Shown here: one piece after another, positions 8,516 to 18,086 of the stretch
Layout of the letters: every line of letters begins with the position of its first letter
Position numbering within the stretch: position 1 is the first letter of the stretch
Assembly (NCBI RefSeq): GCF_025655475.1
Contig: NZ_JAHTIK010000001.1
Span: 5,942,437 to 6,006,436 of the forward strand
Length of the DNA: 64,000 nt
From: Kitasatospora sp. DSM 101779
Lineage (GTDB): Bacteria; Actinomycetota; Actinomycetes; Streptomycetales; Streptomycetaceae
Direction: 5' to 3'
Translations under genes and position numbers: made by a program
The notes under the pieces: model-generated
The model's database searches: none
The model's input: only the letters and a program-made list of their open reading frames with translations
Told to the model about the DNA's origin: nothing

Positions 8516-9883
8516 GTGTCCGCAGCCCCCGACCGCATGCACCAGCCCGACAACCAGCTGGTCGACCTCGTCTTCGACTACATGCGCGAGCGGCTGCAGT
8601 ACAACCCCGTCCCCCTCGACCACCCCGGCGACGGCGAGCACCTGCGCACCCACCTCGCCGGCCTCCTCAACGAGCACGGCAACGACCCCGGCGACGTCCT
8701 CAAGCTCTACGACCACGAGCTCTCCCGGGCCGTCATCTCCGCCGACAGCCCCCGCTACCTCTCCTTCATCCCCTGCGCCCCCACCAAGGCCGCACTGCTG
8801 TTCGACATGGTCGTCTCCTGCGCCTCCCTCCAGGGCATCTCCTGGCTCGAGGCCGCCGGCGCCATCGCCGCCGAGAACCAGGTGCTGCGCCTGATAGCGG
8901 ACCGCGCCGGGCTCCCCGCCTCCGCCGGCGGCACCTTCGTCTCCGGCGGCTCCGCCGGCAACCTCTCCGCGCTCGTCGTCGCCCGCGACACCGCCCGCCG
9001 CAAGCTGGGCGTCGGGCCGGAGGCCCGGCTGCGGATCGCCGTCGCCGACCAGGTGCACTCCTCGGTCAAGAACACCTTCAACATCATCGGCGTCGAGGCC
9101 TTCGTCGTCCCCACCGTCGACCGCCGCTTCACCGGTGAGGCCCTGCGCGCCGCCCTGGCCGCCGACCCGAACCCGGAGACGGTGATCGCCGTCGTCGGCA
9201 CCGCCGGCACCACCAACGAGGGCATCGTCGACGACCTCCAGGGCCTCTCCGAGGTCACCCGCGAGCGCGGCCTGTGGTTCCACGTCGACGGCGCCTACGG
9301 CGGCGCCGGCCTCTTCGCCCCCTCCGTCCGCGAGCGCTACAACGGCATCGAGCACGCCGACTCCTTCGTCGTCGACCCGCACAAGTGGCTCTTCGCGCCC
9401 TTCGACTGCGCCGCCCTGCTCTACCGCAACCCGCAGCTCGCCCGCGCCGTCCACACCCAGGACGCCTCCTACCTCGACGTCCTGCACACCGAGGGCGACG
9501 AGTGGAACCCCACCGACTACGCGTACCACCTCACCCGCCGCGCCCGCGGCCTGCCGCTCTGGTTCTCCCTCGCCGTCCACGGCACCCAGGCCTACACCGA
9601 CGCCATCGAGACCGGCCTCACGCTGGCCCGGGACACCGCGCAGCTCATCCGCGACACCGACCACCTGGAGCTGCTGCACGACCCGCAGCTCTCCGCGGTC
9701 TGCTTCCGCCGCACCGGCTGGACCCACGAGGACTACTACCGCTGGTCCCAGCAGCTGCTCGCCGACCAGATCGGCTTCGTCACCCCCACCGGCTGGGACG
9801 GCGAGACCGTCGCCCGCTTCGCCTTCCTCCACCCCGGCACCACCCTCGACATGGTCAAGGAGATCCTCGCCACCATGGAGTAG
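8516..9883 (+). CDS. Pyridoxal-phosphate-dependent group II decarboxylase (aromatic-L-amino-acid/glutamate type)
   Basis: A 455-residue fold-type I PLP enzyme. It shows the SGGSAGNLSAL cofactor loop, DQVHSSVKNTFNIIG, HVDGAYGG (ring-stacking and pyridine aspartate) and the Schiff-base lysine in DPHKWLFAPFDCAALL. The family decarboxylates aromatic amino acids, glutamate or diaminobutyrate; the substrate cannot be fixed here. The start is GTG at 8516 with a GAGAGGGA ribosome site. The preceding AsnC regulator and a spacing of 211 bases suggest its own promoter. Confidence 0.92.
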   Translation: MSAAPDRMHQPDNQLVDLVFDYMRERLQYNPVPLDHPGDGEHLRTHLAGLLNEHGNDPGDVLKLYDHELSRAVISADSPRYLSFIPCAPTKAALLFDMVVSCASLQGISWLEAAGAIAAENQVLRLIADRAGLPASAGGTFVSGGSAGNLSALVVARDTARRKLGVGPEARLRIAVADQVHSSVKNTFNIIGVEAFVVPTVDRRFTGEALRAALAADPNPETVIAVVGTAGTTNEGIVDDLQGLSEVTRERGLWFHVDGAYGGAGLFAPSVRERYNGIEHADSFVVDPHKWLFAPFDCAALLYRNPQLARAVHTQDASYLDVLHTEGDEWNPTDYAYHLTRRARGLPLWFSLAVHGTQAYTDAIETGLTLARDTAQLIRDTDHLELLHDPQLSAVCFRRTGWTHEDYYRWSQQLLADQIGFVTPTGWDGETVARFAFLHPGTTLDMVKEILATME

Positions 9884-9905
9884 TGGCACAACGCCAGGGG
9901 CGCGT

Positions 9906-9934
9906 GGGGGCACCTCCCGCTTGCGCGTGCCCCC
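9906..9934. terminator. Hairpin between convergent decarboxylase and GNAT genes
   Basis: An 8-bp stem GGGGGCAC / GTGCCCCC with a 13-base loop lies directly between two converging stop codons. It resembles the GGGGGCACCTCCC intergenic motif seen again near 26.7 and 40.8 kb. Confidence 0.6.
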
Positions 9935-10812
9935 TACAGGAACGCTCCGTTCGGGAGGTACGGCACCGGCGGCCGCATGCCGCGGAGGGCCACGTAGCCG
10001 CGGGTGCCGACGGTGAGGCCGACCTCCAGGCCGACGTCGACCGCCCACTCCTGCTCGGCGGTGAGGTGTTCGACCAGCGCGTCCGTCCCCTCCGGGACCC
10101 GCGCCAGCGCCTCCCGCAGCAGCCGCACCGCGATCCGCTTCGACGTCGCCGCCAGCAGCTTCACCTCGCCGCCGTCCCGGTAGCAGTACCCGCTGCCCGC
10201 CAGCGAGTCCGCCACCAGCAGCTCCTCGAAGTGGGCCAGCATGAAGCCGTGGTCGGGCCCGTGCGCGGCGCCCCGCAGCCGCCGGTCCACCGAGTCCAGC
10301 AGGTGCAGCTGCCCCGGCCCCCCGGGGTGCACCGGGAGGTCGCCCGGGTCCTGCAGCCCGGCCCGGTCGACCGGCCCCTGCAGCTGCATCGCCGGGTGCA
10401 GCGTGAACCCGCTCAGCCGGTACCTCCGTGCCGCGGCCGGCGACGGCGAGGCGCACAGCATCCCCCGCAGGCAGCCCCGCCCGTGCGCGGCCGCCCGCTG
10501 CAGCAGCAGCCGCCCCACCCCCTTGCCCTGCACCGCCGGGTCGACCACCAGCACGGCGAGCAGCCAGAGCCCCTCGCGGCGCAGCGACAGCGCGGCCCCC
10601 ACCGTCCGTCCGCCGTCCTCGGCGAGCCAGCACCCCTGCGGGTCGGTCCGCACCAGGTGGCGCGTCCGCGCCTCGTGCCGGACCGCCCGGACGTCCGGCG
10701 CGTCCTGCCGCACCGTGGCGGCCGGCCCGCCGAAGGCCGCCGCGGCCACCTCCCGCACGGCGGCGGCGTCCGCGGCACTGTCCCTGACCGGCCGAATGAT
10801 CACGCATCTCAT
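9934..10812 (-). CDS. GNAT family N-acetyltransferase
   Basis: A 292-residue protein. The N-terminal acetyltransferase domain has VLVVDPAVQGKGVGRLLLQRA (beta4 and the acetyl-CoA pyrophosphate loop) around residues 95-115 and the typical RYRLSGF C-terminal motif. It is followed by about 150 residues without an obvious GNAT repeat, ending MRPPVPYLPNGAFL. It may be a tandem-GNAT protein with a degenerate second half. The ATG at 10812 lies opposite erpA across a 197-base divergent spacer. The substrate is unknown. Confidence 0.85.
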   Translation of the reverse strand: MRCVIIRPVRDSAADAAAVREVAAAAFGGPAATVRQDAPDVRAVRHEARTRHLVRTDPQGCWLAEDGGRTVGAALSLRREGLWLLAVLVVDPAVQGKGVGRLLLQRAAAHGRGCLRGMLCASPSPAAARRYRLSGFTLHPAMQLQGPVDRAGLQDPGDLPVHPGGPGQLHLLDSVDRRLRGAAHGPDHGFMLAHFEELLVADSLAGSGYCYRDGGEVKLLAATSKRIAVRLLREALARVPEGTDALVEHLTAEQEWAVDVGLEVGLTVGTRGYVALRGMRPPVPYLPNGAFL

Positions 10813-11009
10813 CCTGGCCCCCGACCGGACCCGCCGCGGGCGGTTTGCCGAGATCGGACGCCGAGCACGGTCCGCCGGTGTGCGAGCATGGGAGACGTAG
10901 CGGTGCGGGCGGCGAAAACGCCTCCCGGAATCACCACCGACCGGAAATGAATCCGGGCGGCCGCCGGTTGGCACTGGCGGCACACTGTCGTCACAGACCG
11001 GGAGTAAGC

Positions 11010-11363
11010 ATGACCGTCCAGGACGAGACCACCGTCGAGAGTGGCATCATCCTCACCGACGCCGCCGCGGCCAAGGTCAAGGGCCTGCTCGAGCAGGAGG
11101 GTCGCGAGGACCTCGCGCTGCGCGTCGCCGTGCAGCCGGGCGGCTGCTCCGGCCTGCGCTACCAGCTGTTCTTCGACGAGCGCTCGCTGGACGGCGACGT
11201 CGTCAAGGACTTCGGCGGCGTGAAGGTCGTCACCGACCGCATGAGCGCCCCGTACCTGGGCGGCGCCACCGTGGACTTCGTCGACACCATCGAGAAGCAG
11301 GGCTTCACGATCGACAACCCGAACGCCACGGGCTCCTGCGCCTGCGGCGACTCCTTCAGCTGA
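11010..11363 (+). CDS. erpA: Iron-sulfur cluster insertion protein (ErpA/IscA family)
   Basis: An A-type carrier delivering Fe-S clusters to apoproteins. The 117 residues include the three conserved cysteines, one in QPGGCSGLRY and two in GSCACGDSF, in the family spacing. The ATG at 11010 follows GGGAG at good distance. A 21-bp terminator ends the single-gene transcript. Fe-S clients in the same window include NadA, the Rieske protein and Bfd, and a cysteine desulfurase lies 2.3 kb downstream. Confidence 0.94.
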   Translation: MTVQDETTVESGIILTDAAAAKVKGLLEQEGREDLALRVAVQPGGCSGLRYQLFFDERSLDGDVVKDFGGVKVVTDRMSAPYLGGATVDFVDTIEKQGFTIDNPNATGSCACGDSFS

Positions 11364-11392
11364 GCCGCACCCGCAGCAGCGACAGCAGCAGC

Positions 11393-11440
11393 GAACCGCC
11401 GGAGGGCGGCCCCGAGACCGGGGCCGCCCTCCGGCGGTTC
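11393..11440. terminator. Very strong bidirectional terminator after erpA
   Basis: A perfect 21-bp stem beginning GAACCGCCGGAGGG, with the loop GAGACC at 11414-11419, sits between the convergent erpA and lipoprotein stops. It is the longest perfect stem I found in the window. Confidence 0.9.
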
Positions 11441-11469
11441 CGTCCGTGATCCTGCTCGGCGGACCGGGG

Positions 11470-12057
11470 TCAGCGCGGCCCGCCCGGCACGTCACCCGTC
11501 ATGGTGAGCCCGGTGCCGGAGGTCATGTCGATCACCTTGCGGTCGCCGAGCGGCTGCGCCAGCTGCGCCGACACCGACTCCTTCTTCGCCAGCGCCGGGC
11601 ACTCCTGGCCGCGCGGCGCCGGCTTCTCCACCGTGACCCGGACCCGCACCAGGCCGGGCGCCTGCTCGTCCGCCTTCAGCCCGTACTGCTCGCAGATCCC
11701 GCCGTAGAAGTACACGGTCAGGTGCGTGCCGCCCTCCACGGTGTAGCTGATCGCCGGCATGCTCGCCGCGGTCGGCGTCGGCTCGCCGACGGCTATGCCC
11801 GGCTGGGTCGGCTGCCCGGGCTGCGGGGTCGCACTGCCCGCGCCGGACGGGCTGGGGGAGGGGCTCGGCGAGGCCGGCGCGCCGGAGGCCGAGGCGCTCG
11901 CCGTCGGCTGCGCCGACGGCGCACCACCCGCTCCGGTCGACGTCTGCGACCCGCAGGCGGAGACCCCGCCGATGACGAGCGCCACCCCTGCCGCCAGCAC
12001 GGCGGCCCGCCGCCGACGAGCGGCCCCGAACGGTACGACTGCGGTCCTTGCGTCCAT
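11470..12057 (-). CDS. Secreted lipoprotein, unknown function
   Basis: A 195-residue protein with a basic N-terminus, a hydrophobic stretch and a lipobox GGVSAC near residue 35, then a Ser/Pro/Ala/Thr linker (ASPSPSPSPSG). The compact C-terminal domain has two Cys, one in GGICEQYGL and one in GQECPAL, that may form a disulfide. The ATG at 12057 gives a proper twin-arginine-like or Sec lipoprotein signal (ARRRRAAVLAAG). The C-terminal domain is not one I recognise with confidence. It is probably membrane-anchored on the outer face. Confidence 0.82.
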   Translation of the reverse strand: MDARTAVVPFGAARRRRAAVLAAGVALVIGGVSACGSQTSTGAGGAPSAQPTASASASGAPASPSPSPSPSGAGSATPQPGQPTQPGIAVGEPTPTAASMPAISYTVEGGTHLTVYFYGGICEQYGLKADEQAPGLVRVRVTVEKPAPRGQECPALAKKESVSAQLAQPLGDRKVIDMTSGTGLTMTGDVPGGPR

Positions 12058-12189
12058 GGTGCGACTTCCTCCCGAGGGTCCAGCGAACCGCCACCGAAGC
12101 GGTGCTGCGCCGGTTTGACGTGCCCCGGAGGAATCCGGTTCCACCCCCGTGCGGGAGCGTGATCCGGGAGGACGGACCGCGGGAGGCCG

Positions 12190-12417
12190 TCAGCTCCCGT
12201 AGTCGGCCATCGCCGCCACCAGCTGCTGCGCGCCGGACGGCACCGACACCCCCGCCGGGCGGGCGGCGGCGGGCTGCGGGCCGGCCGCGAGCGGCGGCCA
12301 GAACCGGCCGAGCCGGCGCGAGGAGCTGACCAGGGCGTCGAGGCTCTCGAAGTCGACCTCGCCGCCGAGGGCGCCCGGACGGAGAGCAGGGGGCTGGGTG
12401 GGCATCATCGCTGTCAT
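12190..12417 (-). CDS. Small hypothetical protein
   Basis: A 75-residue Pro/Ala-rich protein with a conserved-looking core EVDFESLDALVSSSRRLGRFWPPL. A GGAG lies close upstream of the ATG at 12417 and about ten bases before an in-frame ATG at 12409, so either may be used. It is divergent from the PfkB kinase gene. I do not recognise the family; the coding call rests on codon bias and the ribosome site. Confidence 0.55.
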   Translation of the reverse strand: MTAMMPTQPPALRPGALGGEVDFESLDALVSSSRRLGRFWPPLAAGPQPAAARPAGVSVPSGAQQLVAAMADYGS

Positions 12418-12656
12418 CGCTCCGATCGCCGGGCCGCGGCCTCGTCGCCACGGCACGCATGGCCGGGGGCCGGCCGACCGGCCCCCGTGGTGCGACCCTA
12501 GGCCGCCGCGGTGCGCCCCACCAGGGCTACTGCGGGGTAGTACCGGTTCGGGTCGTCCGGGTTTCGGGCCGGCGTGGCTGTACCGTAGGTGGGTCCACCA
12601 CCGCTTCCGGCCGCCATCAGGCCACCGCCGCCACCAGGCCACCCGAGGAGACTCCC

Positions 12657-13631
12657 GTGCGTATCGCCGTCGCCGGCTCGATCGCCACCGACCACCTGAC
12701 GACCTTCCCCGGCCGCTTCGCCGACCAGCTGGTCGCGGAGCAGCTGCACACCGTCTCGCTCTCCTTCCTGGTCGACACCCTCGACATCCGGCGCGGCGGC
12801 GTCGGCCCCAACATCGCCTTCGGCATGGGCGTCCTGGGCCTGCGCCCGATCCTGGTCGGCGCGGCCGGCGCGGACTTCGACGAGTACCGCAGCTGGCTGG
12901 AGCGCAACGGCGTGGACACCGCCTCCGTGCACATCTCCGAGACGCGCCACACCGCGCGCTTCATGTGCACCACCGACCTGGACCACAACCAGATCGCCTC
13001 CTTCTACACCGGCGCCATGGCCGAGGCCCGCAACATCGAGCTCAAGCCGATCGCCGACCGCGTCGGCGGCCTCGACCTCGTCCTGATCGGCGCCGACGAC
13101 CCGCAGGCGATGGTCCGCCACACCCAGGAGTGCCGCAGCCGCGGCTACGCCTTCGCCGCCGACCCCTCCCAGCAGCTGGCCCGCCTGGAGGGCGACGACA
13201 TCCGCGAGATCGTCGACGGCGCCGCGTACCTCTTCACCAACGAGTACGAGGCCGCGCTCATCGAGTCCAAGACCGGCTGGGACGCCGACGAGCTGCTGAA
13301 CCGCGTCGGCACCCGGGTCACCACCCTCGGCCCCAAGGGCGTCCGGATCGAGCGCAAGGGCGAGCCCGCGATCACCGTCGGCTGCCCGGCCGAGGAGCGC
13401 AAGGCGGACCCGACCGGTGTCGGCGACGGCTTCCGCGCCGGCTTCCTCGCCGGCGTGTCCTGGGGCCTCGGCCTGGAGCGCGCCGCCCAGGTCGGCTGCA
13501 TGCTGGCCACCCTGGTGATCGAGACCGTCGGCACCCAGGAGTACGAGCTGCGCCGCGCCCACTTCACCGACCGCTTCGCCGCCGCGTACGGCGACGAGGC
13601 GGCGGCCGAGGTCCGCGCGAAGCTGGCCTGA
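12657..13631 (+). CDS. PfkB-family carbohydrate/nucleoside kinase (adenosine-kinase type)
   Basis: A 324-residue ribokinase-fold protein with MRIAVAGSIATDHL at the N-terminus, the GGVGPNIAFGMG substrate loop and the anion-hole/catalytic motif DPTGVGDGFRAGF near residue 265. A closely similar protein beside ctaC in M. tuberculosis is an adenosine kinase, so purine-nucleoside salvage is the best guess, though sugar substrates cannot be excluded. The start is GTG at 12657 with GAGGAG upstream. It converges on the desulfurase-TusA gene. Confidence 0.88.
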   Translation: MRIAVAGSIATDHLTTFPGRFADQLVAEQLHTVSLSFLVDTLDIRRGGVGPNIAFGMGVLGLRPILVGAAGADFDEYRSWLERNGVDTASVHISETRHTARFMCTTDLDHNQIASFYTGAMAEARNIELKPIADRVGGLDLVLIGADDPQAMVRHTQECRSRGYAFAADPSQQLARLEGDDIREIVDGAAYLFTNEYEAALIESKTGWDADELLNRVGTRVTTLGPKGVRIERKGEPAITVGCPAEERKADPTGVGDGFRAGFLAGVSWGLGLERAAQVGCMLATLVIETVGTQEYELRRAHFTDRFAAAYGDEAAAEVRAKLA

Positions 13632-13633
13632 CC

Positions 13634-13669
13634 CCGCCCGGTCGCGGCCGGGCGGACGCTCAGTCCGCC
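13634..13669. terminator. Overlapping hairpins between convergent kinase and desulfurase genes
   Basis: Two alternative stems lie in the 28-base gap and adjoining stop: CCGCCCGG/CCGGGCGG (13634-13655) and GGCGGAC/GTCCGCC (13651-13669). Their overlap would allow termination in either direction. Confidence 0.6.
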
Positions 13670-15105
13670 CGGCGCACCAGGTAGGCCGTGCCCCGGTCGG
13701 CGCCGTACCGCGCGGCCGGGGCCTCGCCCAGGTACTCCTGGGCCCGCATCCCGCACCAGGCCGGGATGTCCAGCCGGGCCGCCTCGTCGTCGGCCAGCAC
13801 CACGACGGTGCCGCCCGGCGGCACCTCGCCGATCCGCCGGGCGAGGTCGATCACGGGCAGCGGGCAGCGCTTGCCGAGGGCGTCCACCACCAGTGCCTCC
13901 GTTCCGCCCGCCGGTTCCGGCTCCGTTCCGCCCGCCGGCTCCACCACCGGCTCCGGCTCCGCCGTGGGCAGCTGCAGGTCGAGCCCGAGCGGGGCCCGCA
14001 CCGCGGCGACCAGCTCGGGCAGGGCGGTGAGGAACCGCTCGACGTCCTCCTCCGCGGTGCCGTACGGCAGGGAGACCCGCACATTGCCCTCGGTCAGCAC
14101 CCCCATCGCCGCCAGCACATGGCTCGGCGTCAGCGTGGAGGAGGTGCAGGACGAGCCCGAGGAGACGGCGAACCCGGCCTTGTCCAGCTCGCCGAGCAGC
14201 ACCTCGCCGTCCACGTACAGGCAGGAGAAGGTGACGATGTGGGGGAGCCGTCGCACCGGGTCGCCGACCACTTCGACCTCCGGTACCAGCGCGGGCACCC
14301 GGGCGCGGATGCGTTCCACCAGCGCGTGCAGCCGGGCGTTCTCCTGCTCGGCCTCGGCGCGGACGGCGCGCAGCGAGGCGGCGGCCGCGACGATCGCCGG
14401 TACGTTCACGTAGCCGGGCACCCGTCCGCGCTCCCGCTCGTCGGTGGGCAGCGGGGAGGCGTAGCGCACGCCCTTGCGGACGGCGAGCACGCCGACGCCG
14501 GCCGGCCCGCCCCACTTGTGGGCGCTGGCGGCGAGGAGCGACCAGCCGTGCGGCACGGGCAGCCGGCCCGCGCTCTGGGCGGCGTCCACCAGCAGCGGGA
14601 TGCCGACGTTGCCGCAGAGGGCGGCCACCTCGTCGACCGGCTGGACGGTGCCGACCTCGTGGTTGGCGCTCTGCAGTACGGCGAGCGCGGTGGTCTCGCG
14701 GAACCGGGCGGCGAACTGGGTGGCCTTCACCCGTCCGTGGCGGTCGACCGGGACGACGCTCACCTCGCCACCCTGGGCCTCGTGCAGCTCGGCGGTGTGC
14801 AGCACGCTGGAGTGCTCGACCGCGGAGTGCACCAGGTGGGCGCCGCGCCGGCGGTTGCCGCGCAGGGCGCCGAGGATGCCGAGATGGACGGCCTGGGTGC
14901 CGCTCGCGGTGAAGGAGATCTCGTCCGCCCGCGCGCCGAGCTCGGCGGCGACGCCCTCCCGGGCGGCGTCCAGCAGCATCCGGGCCTGCCGACCGGACCG
15001 GTAGAGCCGCGCCGGGTCGGCCCACCCCTCGTCGATCGCCGCGTTCAGCGCCTGCCGGGCGACGGGGTGCAGGGGTGCGGTGGAGGCCACATCGAAGTAC
15101 GACAC
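13660..15105 (-). CDS. Cysteine desulfurase fused to a C-terminal TusA-type sulfur-carrier domain
   Basis: A 481-residue two-domain protein. Residues 1 to about 375 are a NifS/IscS-type class V aminotransferase with the PLP lysine Lys197 (AHKWGGPAG) and a candidate persulfide Cys320 (SSGSSCTSS). A linker with repeated PEPVVEPAGGTEPEPAGG leads to a TusA domain whose CPLP motif has its acceptor Cys414 (LGKRCPLPVIDLA). The natural inference is direct sulfur hand-off from desulfurase to carrier within one chain. The GTG at 15105 starts it, divergent from ctaC. It probably feeds tRNA thiolation, molybdopterin or Fe-S assembly. Confidence 0.92.
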   Translation of the reverse strand: MSYFDVASTAPLHPVARQALNAAIDEGWADPARLYRSGRQARMLLDAAREGVAAELGARADEISFTASGTQAVHLGILGALRGNRRRGAHLVHSAVEHSSVLHTAELHEAQGGEVSVVPVDRHGRVKATQFAARFRETTALAVLQSANHEVGTVQPVDEVAALCGNVGIPLLVDAAQSAGRLPVPHGWSLLAASAHKWGGPAGVGVLAVRKGVRYASPLPTDERERGRVPGYVNVPAIVAAAASLRAVRAEAEQENARLHALVERIRARVPALVPEVEVVGDPVRRLPHIVTFSCLYVDGEVLLGELDKAGFAVSSGSSCTSSTLTPSHVLAAMGVLTEGNVRVSLPYGTAEEDVERFLTALPELVAAVRAPLGLDLQLPTAEPEPVVEPAGGTEPEPAGGTEALVVDALGKRCPLPVIDLARRIGEVPPGGTVVVLADDEAARLDIPAWCGMRAQEYLGEAPAARYGADRGTAYLVRRAD

Positions 15106-15444
15106 CCTCCCACGCTATCCCCGCCGGGTCCGGGGCCGGGCCAGCGCCCGATTTCGCCGCATTCGTCCGGTGCGACGCACCGTCACCCGCGTGTCGCAGT
15201 GAGGTCCCCCGATCGGGTGTGGGACCCTCGGATGCCTACTATGACCTGCACCGGAACGCCTGCCGGGGCTGATCGGGTAGGCGGGCGGCGCGTTAGCGGG
15301 GGCTGCTCGTGAGTGCCGCATAAGGATGCAGTAGCGTTTGGCCCGCATAAGCATTCAAACCGTGCCCGTGGCCGGGTCGCCGGGGAGGCGCACAGCACTC
15401 CCGGAGGCGGCGCGATCGCGGGCGAGACTTCGGGAAGGCGCTAC
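15106..15444. other. Divergent intergenic region, desulfurase-TusA / ctaC
   Basis: About 340 bases with no convincing gene. It must hold promoters in both directions. A direct repeat CCGCATAAG occurs twice (near 15317 and 15343) in a relatively AT-rich stretch upstream of ctaC and could be a regulator site. An open frame from 15313 into ctaC is judged to be leader, not coding. Confidence 0.5.
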
Positions 15445-16314
15445 GTGAGTCCCAACGGCTCCGACCGCTCGCCGCGGCGCACGATGCGGCGGAAGCTGCC
15501 TCAGGCGCTGGCACTGGGCCTCGTCATCGCGACCGCCACCGGCTGCTCGGCCAACGACCTCCCCAGGCTTGGCCTCCCCTCGCCCGTCACCGAGGAAGGC
15601 CCCCTGGTCCTCCACATGTGGCAGGGCTCGTGGATCGCGGCGCTGGCAGTGGGCGCACTGATGTGGGGTCTGATCCTCTGGAGCGTGATCTTCCACCGGC
15701 GTAGCCGCACCAAGGTGGAGATCCCCGCTCAGACCCGGTACAACGTGCCCATCGAGGCGCTGTACACCGCGGTCCCCCTTGTCATCGTCTCGGTGCTCTT
15801 CTACTTCGTCGCCCGCGACGAGACGCGCCTGACCGCGGTCAGCGCGAAGCCGCAGCACGTGGTGAACGTGGTGGGCTTCCAGTGGAACTGGGCGTTCAAC
15901 TACGAGAACACCGAGATCCCGGACCCGGCCAACACCAACGCCGCGTACGACGTCGGCACCCCGGCCGAGGTGCCCACCCTCTACCTGCCGATCAACGAGT
16001 CGGTGGAGTTCGTCCTGACCTCCAACGACGTGATCCACGACTTCTGGCCCGTCAACTTCCTCATGAAGATGGACGTCGTGCCGGGCGTGGTGAACAAGTT
16101 CCAGGTGACCCCGACCTCCTTCGGCACCTTTGCCGGCAAGTGCGCCGAGCTCTGCGGCCAGGACCACTCCCGGATGCTGTTCAACGTCAAGGTCGTCACC
16201 CACGACCAGTACGAGCAGCACCTGAAGGAGCTTCGGGCCAAGGGCCAGTCCGGCGCGGTGCCTTCCGGCATCCTCGGCGCCGGCGAGAAGACCACGGGAA
16301 GTGAAGAGAAGTGA
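15445..16314 (+). CDS. ctaC: Cytochrome c oxidase subunit II (CtaC)
   Basis: Subunit II of the aa3 oxidase accepts electrons from the bc1 complex at its dinuclear CuA site. The 289 residues include a signal with lipobox-like ATGC, two membrane segments, then an extracellular cupredoxin domain with VGFQWNW and the CuA loop [12 protein letters not shown]. The GTG at 15445 has GGGAAGG upstream and gives the usual signal peptide; an upstream start at 15313 would add a non-homologous extension. It overlaps ctaD by four bases (GTGA). As in other Actinobacteria it probably docks with the dihaem QcrC. Confidence 0.96.
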   Translation: MSPNGSDRSPRRTMRRKLPQALALGLVIATATGCSANDLPRLGLPSPVTEEGPLVLHMWQGSWIAALAVGALMWGLILWSVIFHRRSRTKVEIPAQTRYNVPIEALYTAVPLVIVSVLFYFVARDETRLTAVSAKPQHVVNVVGFQWNWAFNYENTEIPDPANTNAAYDVGTPAEVPTLYLPINESVEFVLTSNDVIHDFWPVNFLMKMDVVPGVVNKFQVTPTSFGTFAGKCAELCGQDHSRMLFNVKVVTHDQYEQHLKELRAKGQSGAVPSGILGAGEKTTGSEEK

Positions 16315-18086
16315 CCATCCTCAACGAGCCCGCCGCGGCCGGCGGGGGCGCCGGGAGCGTCACGGCCGGCAAGAGCGCCCGTGTCGGCAAGCGGGGCAAC
16401 GCGATCATCAAGTGGCTCACCACCACGGACCACAAGACGATCGGCACGATGTACCTGGCGACCTCGTTCGCCTTCTTCCTGATCGGCGGCATCCTCGCCC
16501 TGGTCATGCGCGCCGAACTCGCCCGTCCGGGGACGCAGATCCTCTCGAACGAGCAGTTCAACCAGGCGTTCACCATGCACGGCACGATCATGCTGCTGAT
16601 GTTCGCCACCCCGCTCTTCGCGGGCTTCGCGAACTGGATCATGCCGCTCCAGATCGGTGCCCCCGACGTGGCCTTCCCGCGTCTGAACATGTTCGCCTAC
16701 TGGCTGTACCTGTTCGGCTCGATCATCGCGGTGGCCGGCTTCCTCACCCCGCAGGGCGCCGCCGACTTCGGCTGGTTCGCCTACTCGCCGCTGTCCGACG
16801 CCGTCCGCTCGCCGGGTGTCGGCGCCGACATGTGGATCATGGGCCTGGCCTTCTCCGGCTTCGGCACGATCCTCGGTGCGGTCAACTTCATCACCACGAT
16901 CATCTGCATGCGCGCGCCCGGCATGACGATGTTCCGCATGTCGATCTTCGTGTGGAACGTCCTGCTGACCGCCGTCCTGGTCCTGCTGGCCTTCCCGGTG
17001 CTGGCCGCCGCGCTGTTCGCCCTGGAGGCGGACCGCAAGTTCGGCGCCCACGTCTTCGACCCCGCCAACGGCGGCGCGATGCTGTGGCAGCACCTGTTCT
17101 GGTTCTTCGGCCACCCCGAGGTCTACATCATCGCGCTGCCGTTCTTCGGCATCGTGTCGGAGATCGTCCCGGTCTTCAGCCGCAAGCCGATGTTCGGCTA
17201 CTCCGGCCTCATCGCGGCCACCATCGCGATCGCCGGTCTGTCCGTGACGGTGTGGGCGCACCACATGTACGTCACCGGCCAGGTGCTGCTGCCGTTCTTC
17301 TCCTTCATGACCTTCCTGATCGCCGTCCCGACCGGTGTGAAGTTCTTCAACTGGGTCGGCACCATGTGGAAGGGCTCGCTCAGCTTCGAGACCCCGATGC
17401 TGTGGACGATCGGCTTCCTGGTGACGTTCCTCTTCGGTGGTCTGACGGGTGTTCTGCTCGCCTCCCCGCCGATCGACTTCCACGTCTCGGACTCGTACTT
17501 CGTCGTCGCCCACTTCCACTACGTGGTCTTCGGCACCGTCGTCTTCGCGATGTTCGCGGGCTTCCACTTCTGGTGGCCGAAGATGACCGGCAAGATGCTC
17601 GACGAGCGTCTCGGCAAGATCACCTTCTGGACGCTGTTCATCGGCTTCCACACCACCTTCCTCGTCCAGCACTGGCTCGGTGCGGAGGGCATGCCCCGCC
17701 GCTACGCCGACTACCTGGCCTCCGACGGCTTCACCACGCTGAACAGCGTCTCCACCGTCGGCTCGTTCCTGCTCGGCCTGTCGATCCTGCCGTTCCTCTA
17801 CAACGTCTGGAAGACCGCCAAGTACGGCGAGAAGCTCGAGGTCGACGACCCGTGGGGCTACGGCCGCTCGCTGGAGTGGGCCACCTCCTGCCCGCCGCCG
17901 CGGCACAACTTCCTCACGCTGCCGCGCATCCGCTCGGAATCCCCGGCGTTCGACCTGCACCACCCGGAGATCGCCGCGCTGGACTACCTGGAGAACCACG
18001 GTGAGCCGGCGAAGCACTTCGCGGGCGTGACCCCGGCGCAGTACGACCGTCCGCAGCTGGACAAGAAGAAGGAGGGCGACGCCTGA
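16311..18086 (+). CDS. ctaD: Cytochrome c oxidase subunit I (CtaD)
   Basis: The catalytic haem a / a3-CuB subunit, with 591 residues and about twelve transmembrane helices. Visible ligands and proton-path motifs are the haem a histidine in FTMHGTIM, the CuB motif [11 protein letters not shown] with its His-Tyr pair, the double histidine in VWAHHMY, and HFHYVVFG. The start GTG overlaps the ctaC stop, and the TGA overlaps the ATG of ctaF, so ctaCDF is one coupled operon. Confidence 0.97.
   Translation: MTILNEPAAAGGGAGSVTAGKSARVGKRGNAIIKWLTTTDHKTIGTMYLATSFAFFLIGGILALVMRAELARPGTQILSNEQFNQAFTMHGTIMLLMFATPLFAGFANWIMPLQIGAPDVAFPRLNMFAYWLYLFGSIIAVAGFLTPQGAADFGWFAYSPLSDAVRSPGVGADMWIMGLAFSGFGTILGAVNFITTIICMRAPGMTMFRMSIFVWNVLLTAVLVLLAFPVLAAALFALEADRKFGAHVFDPANGGAMLWQHLFWFFGHPEVYIIALPFFGIVSEIVPVFSRKPMFGYSGLIAATIAIAGLSVTVWAHHMYVTGQVLLPFFSFMTFLIAVPTGVKFFNWVGTMWKGSLSFETPMLWTIGFLVTFLFGGLTGVLLASPPIDFHVSDSYFVVAHFHYVVFGTVVFAMFAGFHFWWPKMTGKMLDERLGKITFWTLFIGFHTTFLVQHWLGAEGMPRRYADYLASDGFTTLNSVSTVGSFLLGLSILPFLYNVWKTAKYGEKLEVDDPWGYGRSLEWATSCPPPRHNFLTLPRIRSESPAFDLHHPEIAALDYLENHGEPAKHFAGVTPAQYDRPQLDKKKEGDA

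Noticed and set aside
10960-11009. Sigma-54-like TTGGCAC element before erpA
   Set aside because: The GC partner at the -12 position is wrong, and streptomycetes are not known to carry sigma-54.
15313-15444. N-terminal extension of ctaC from an upstream ATG
   Set aside because: The extension lacks homology, precedes the signal peptide and has no ribosome site, while GTG 15445 has GGGAAGG and gives a proper signal sequence.
15981-18017. 678-codon minus-strand frame opposite ctaCD
   Set aside because: Exact antisense of conserved oxidase genes; charged low-complexity translation typical of GC-rich shadows.
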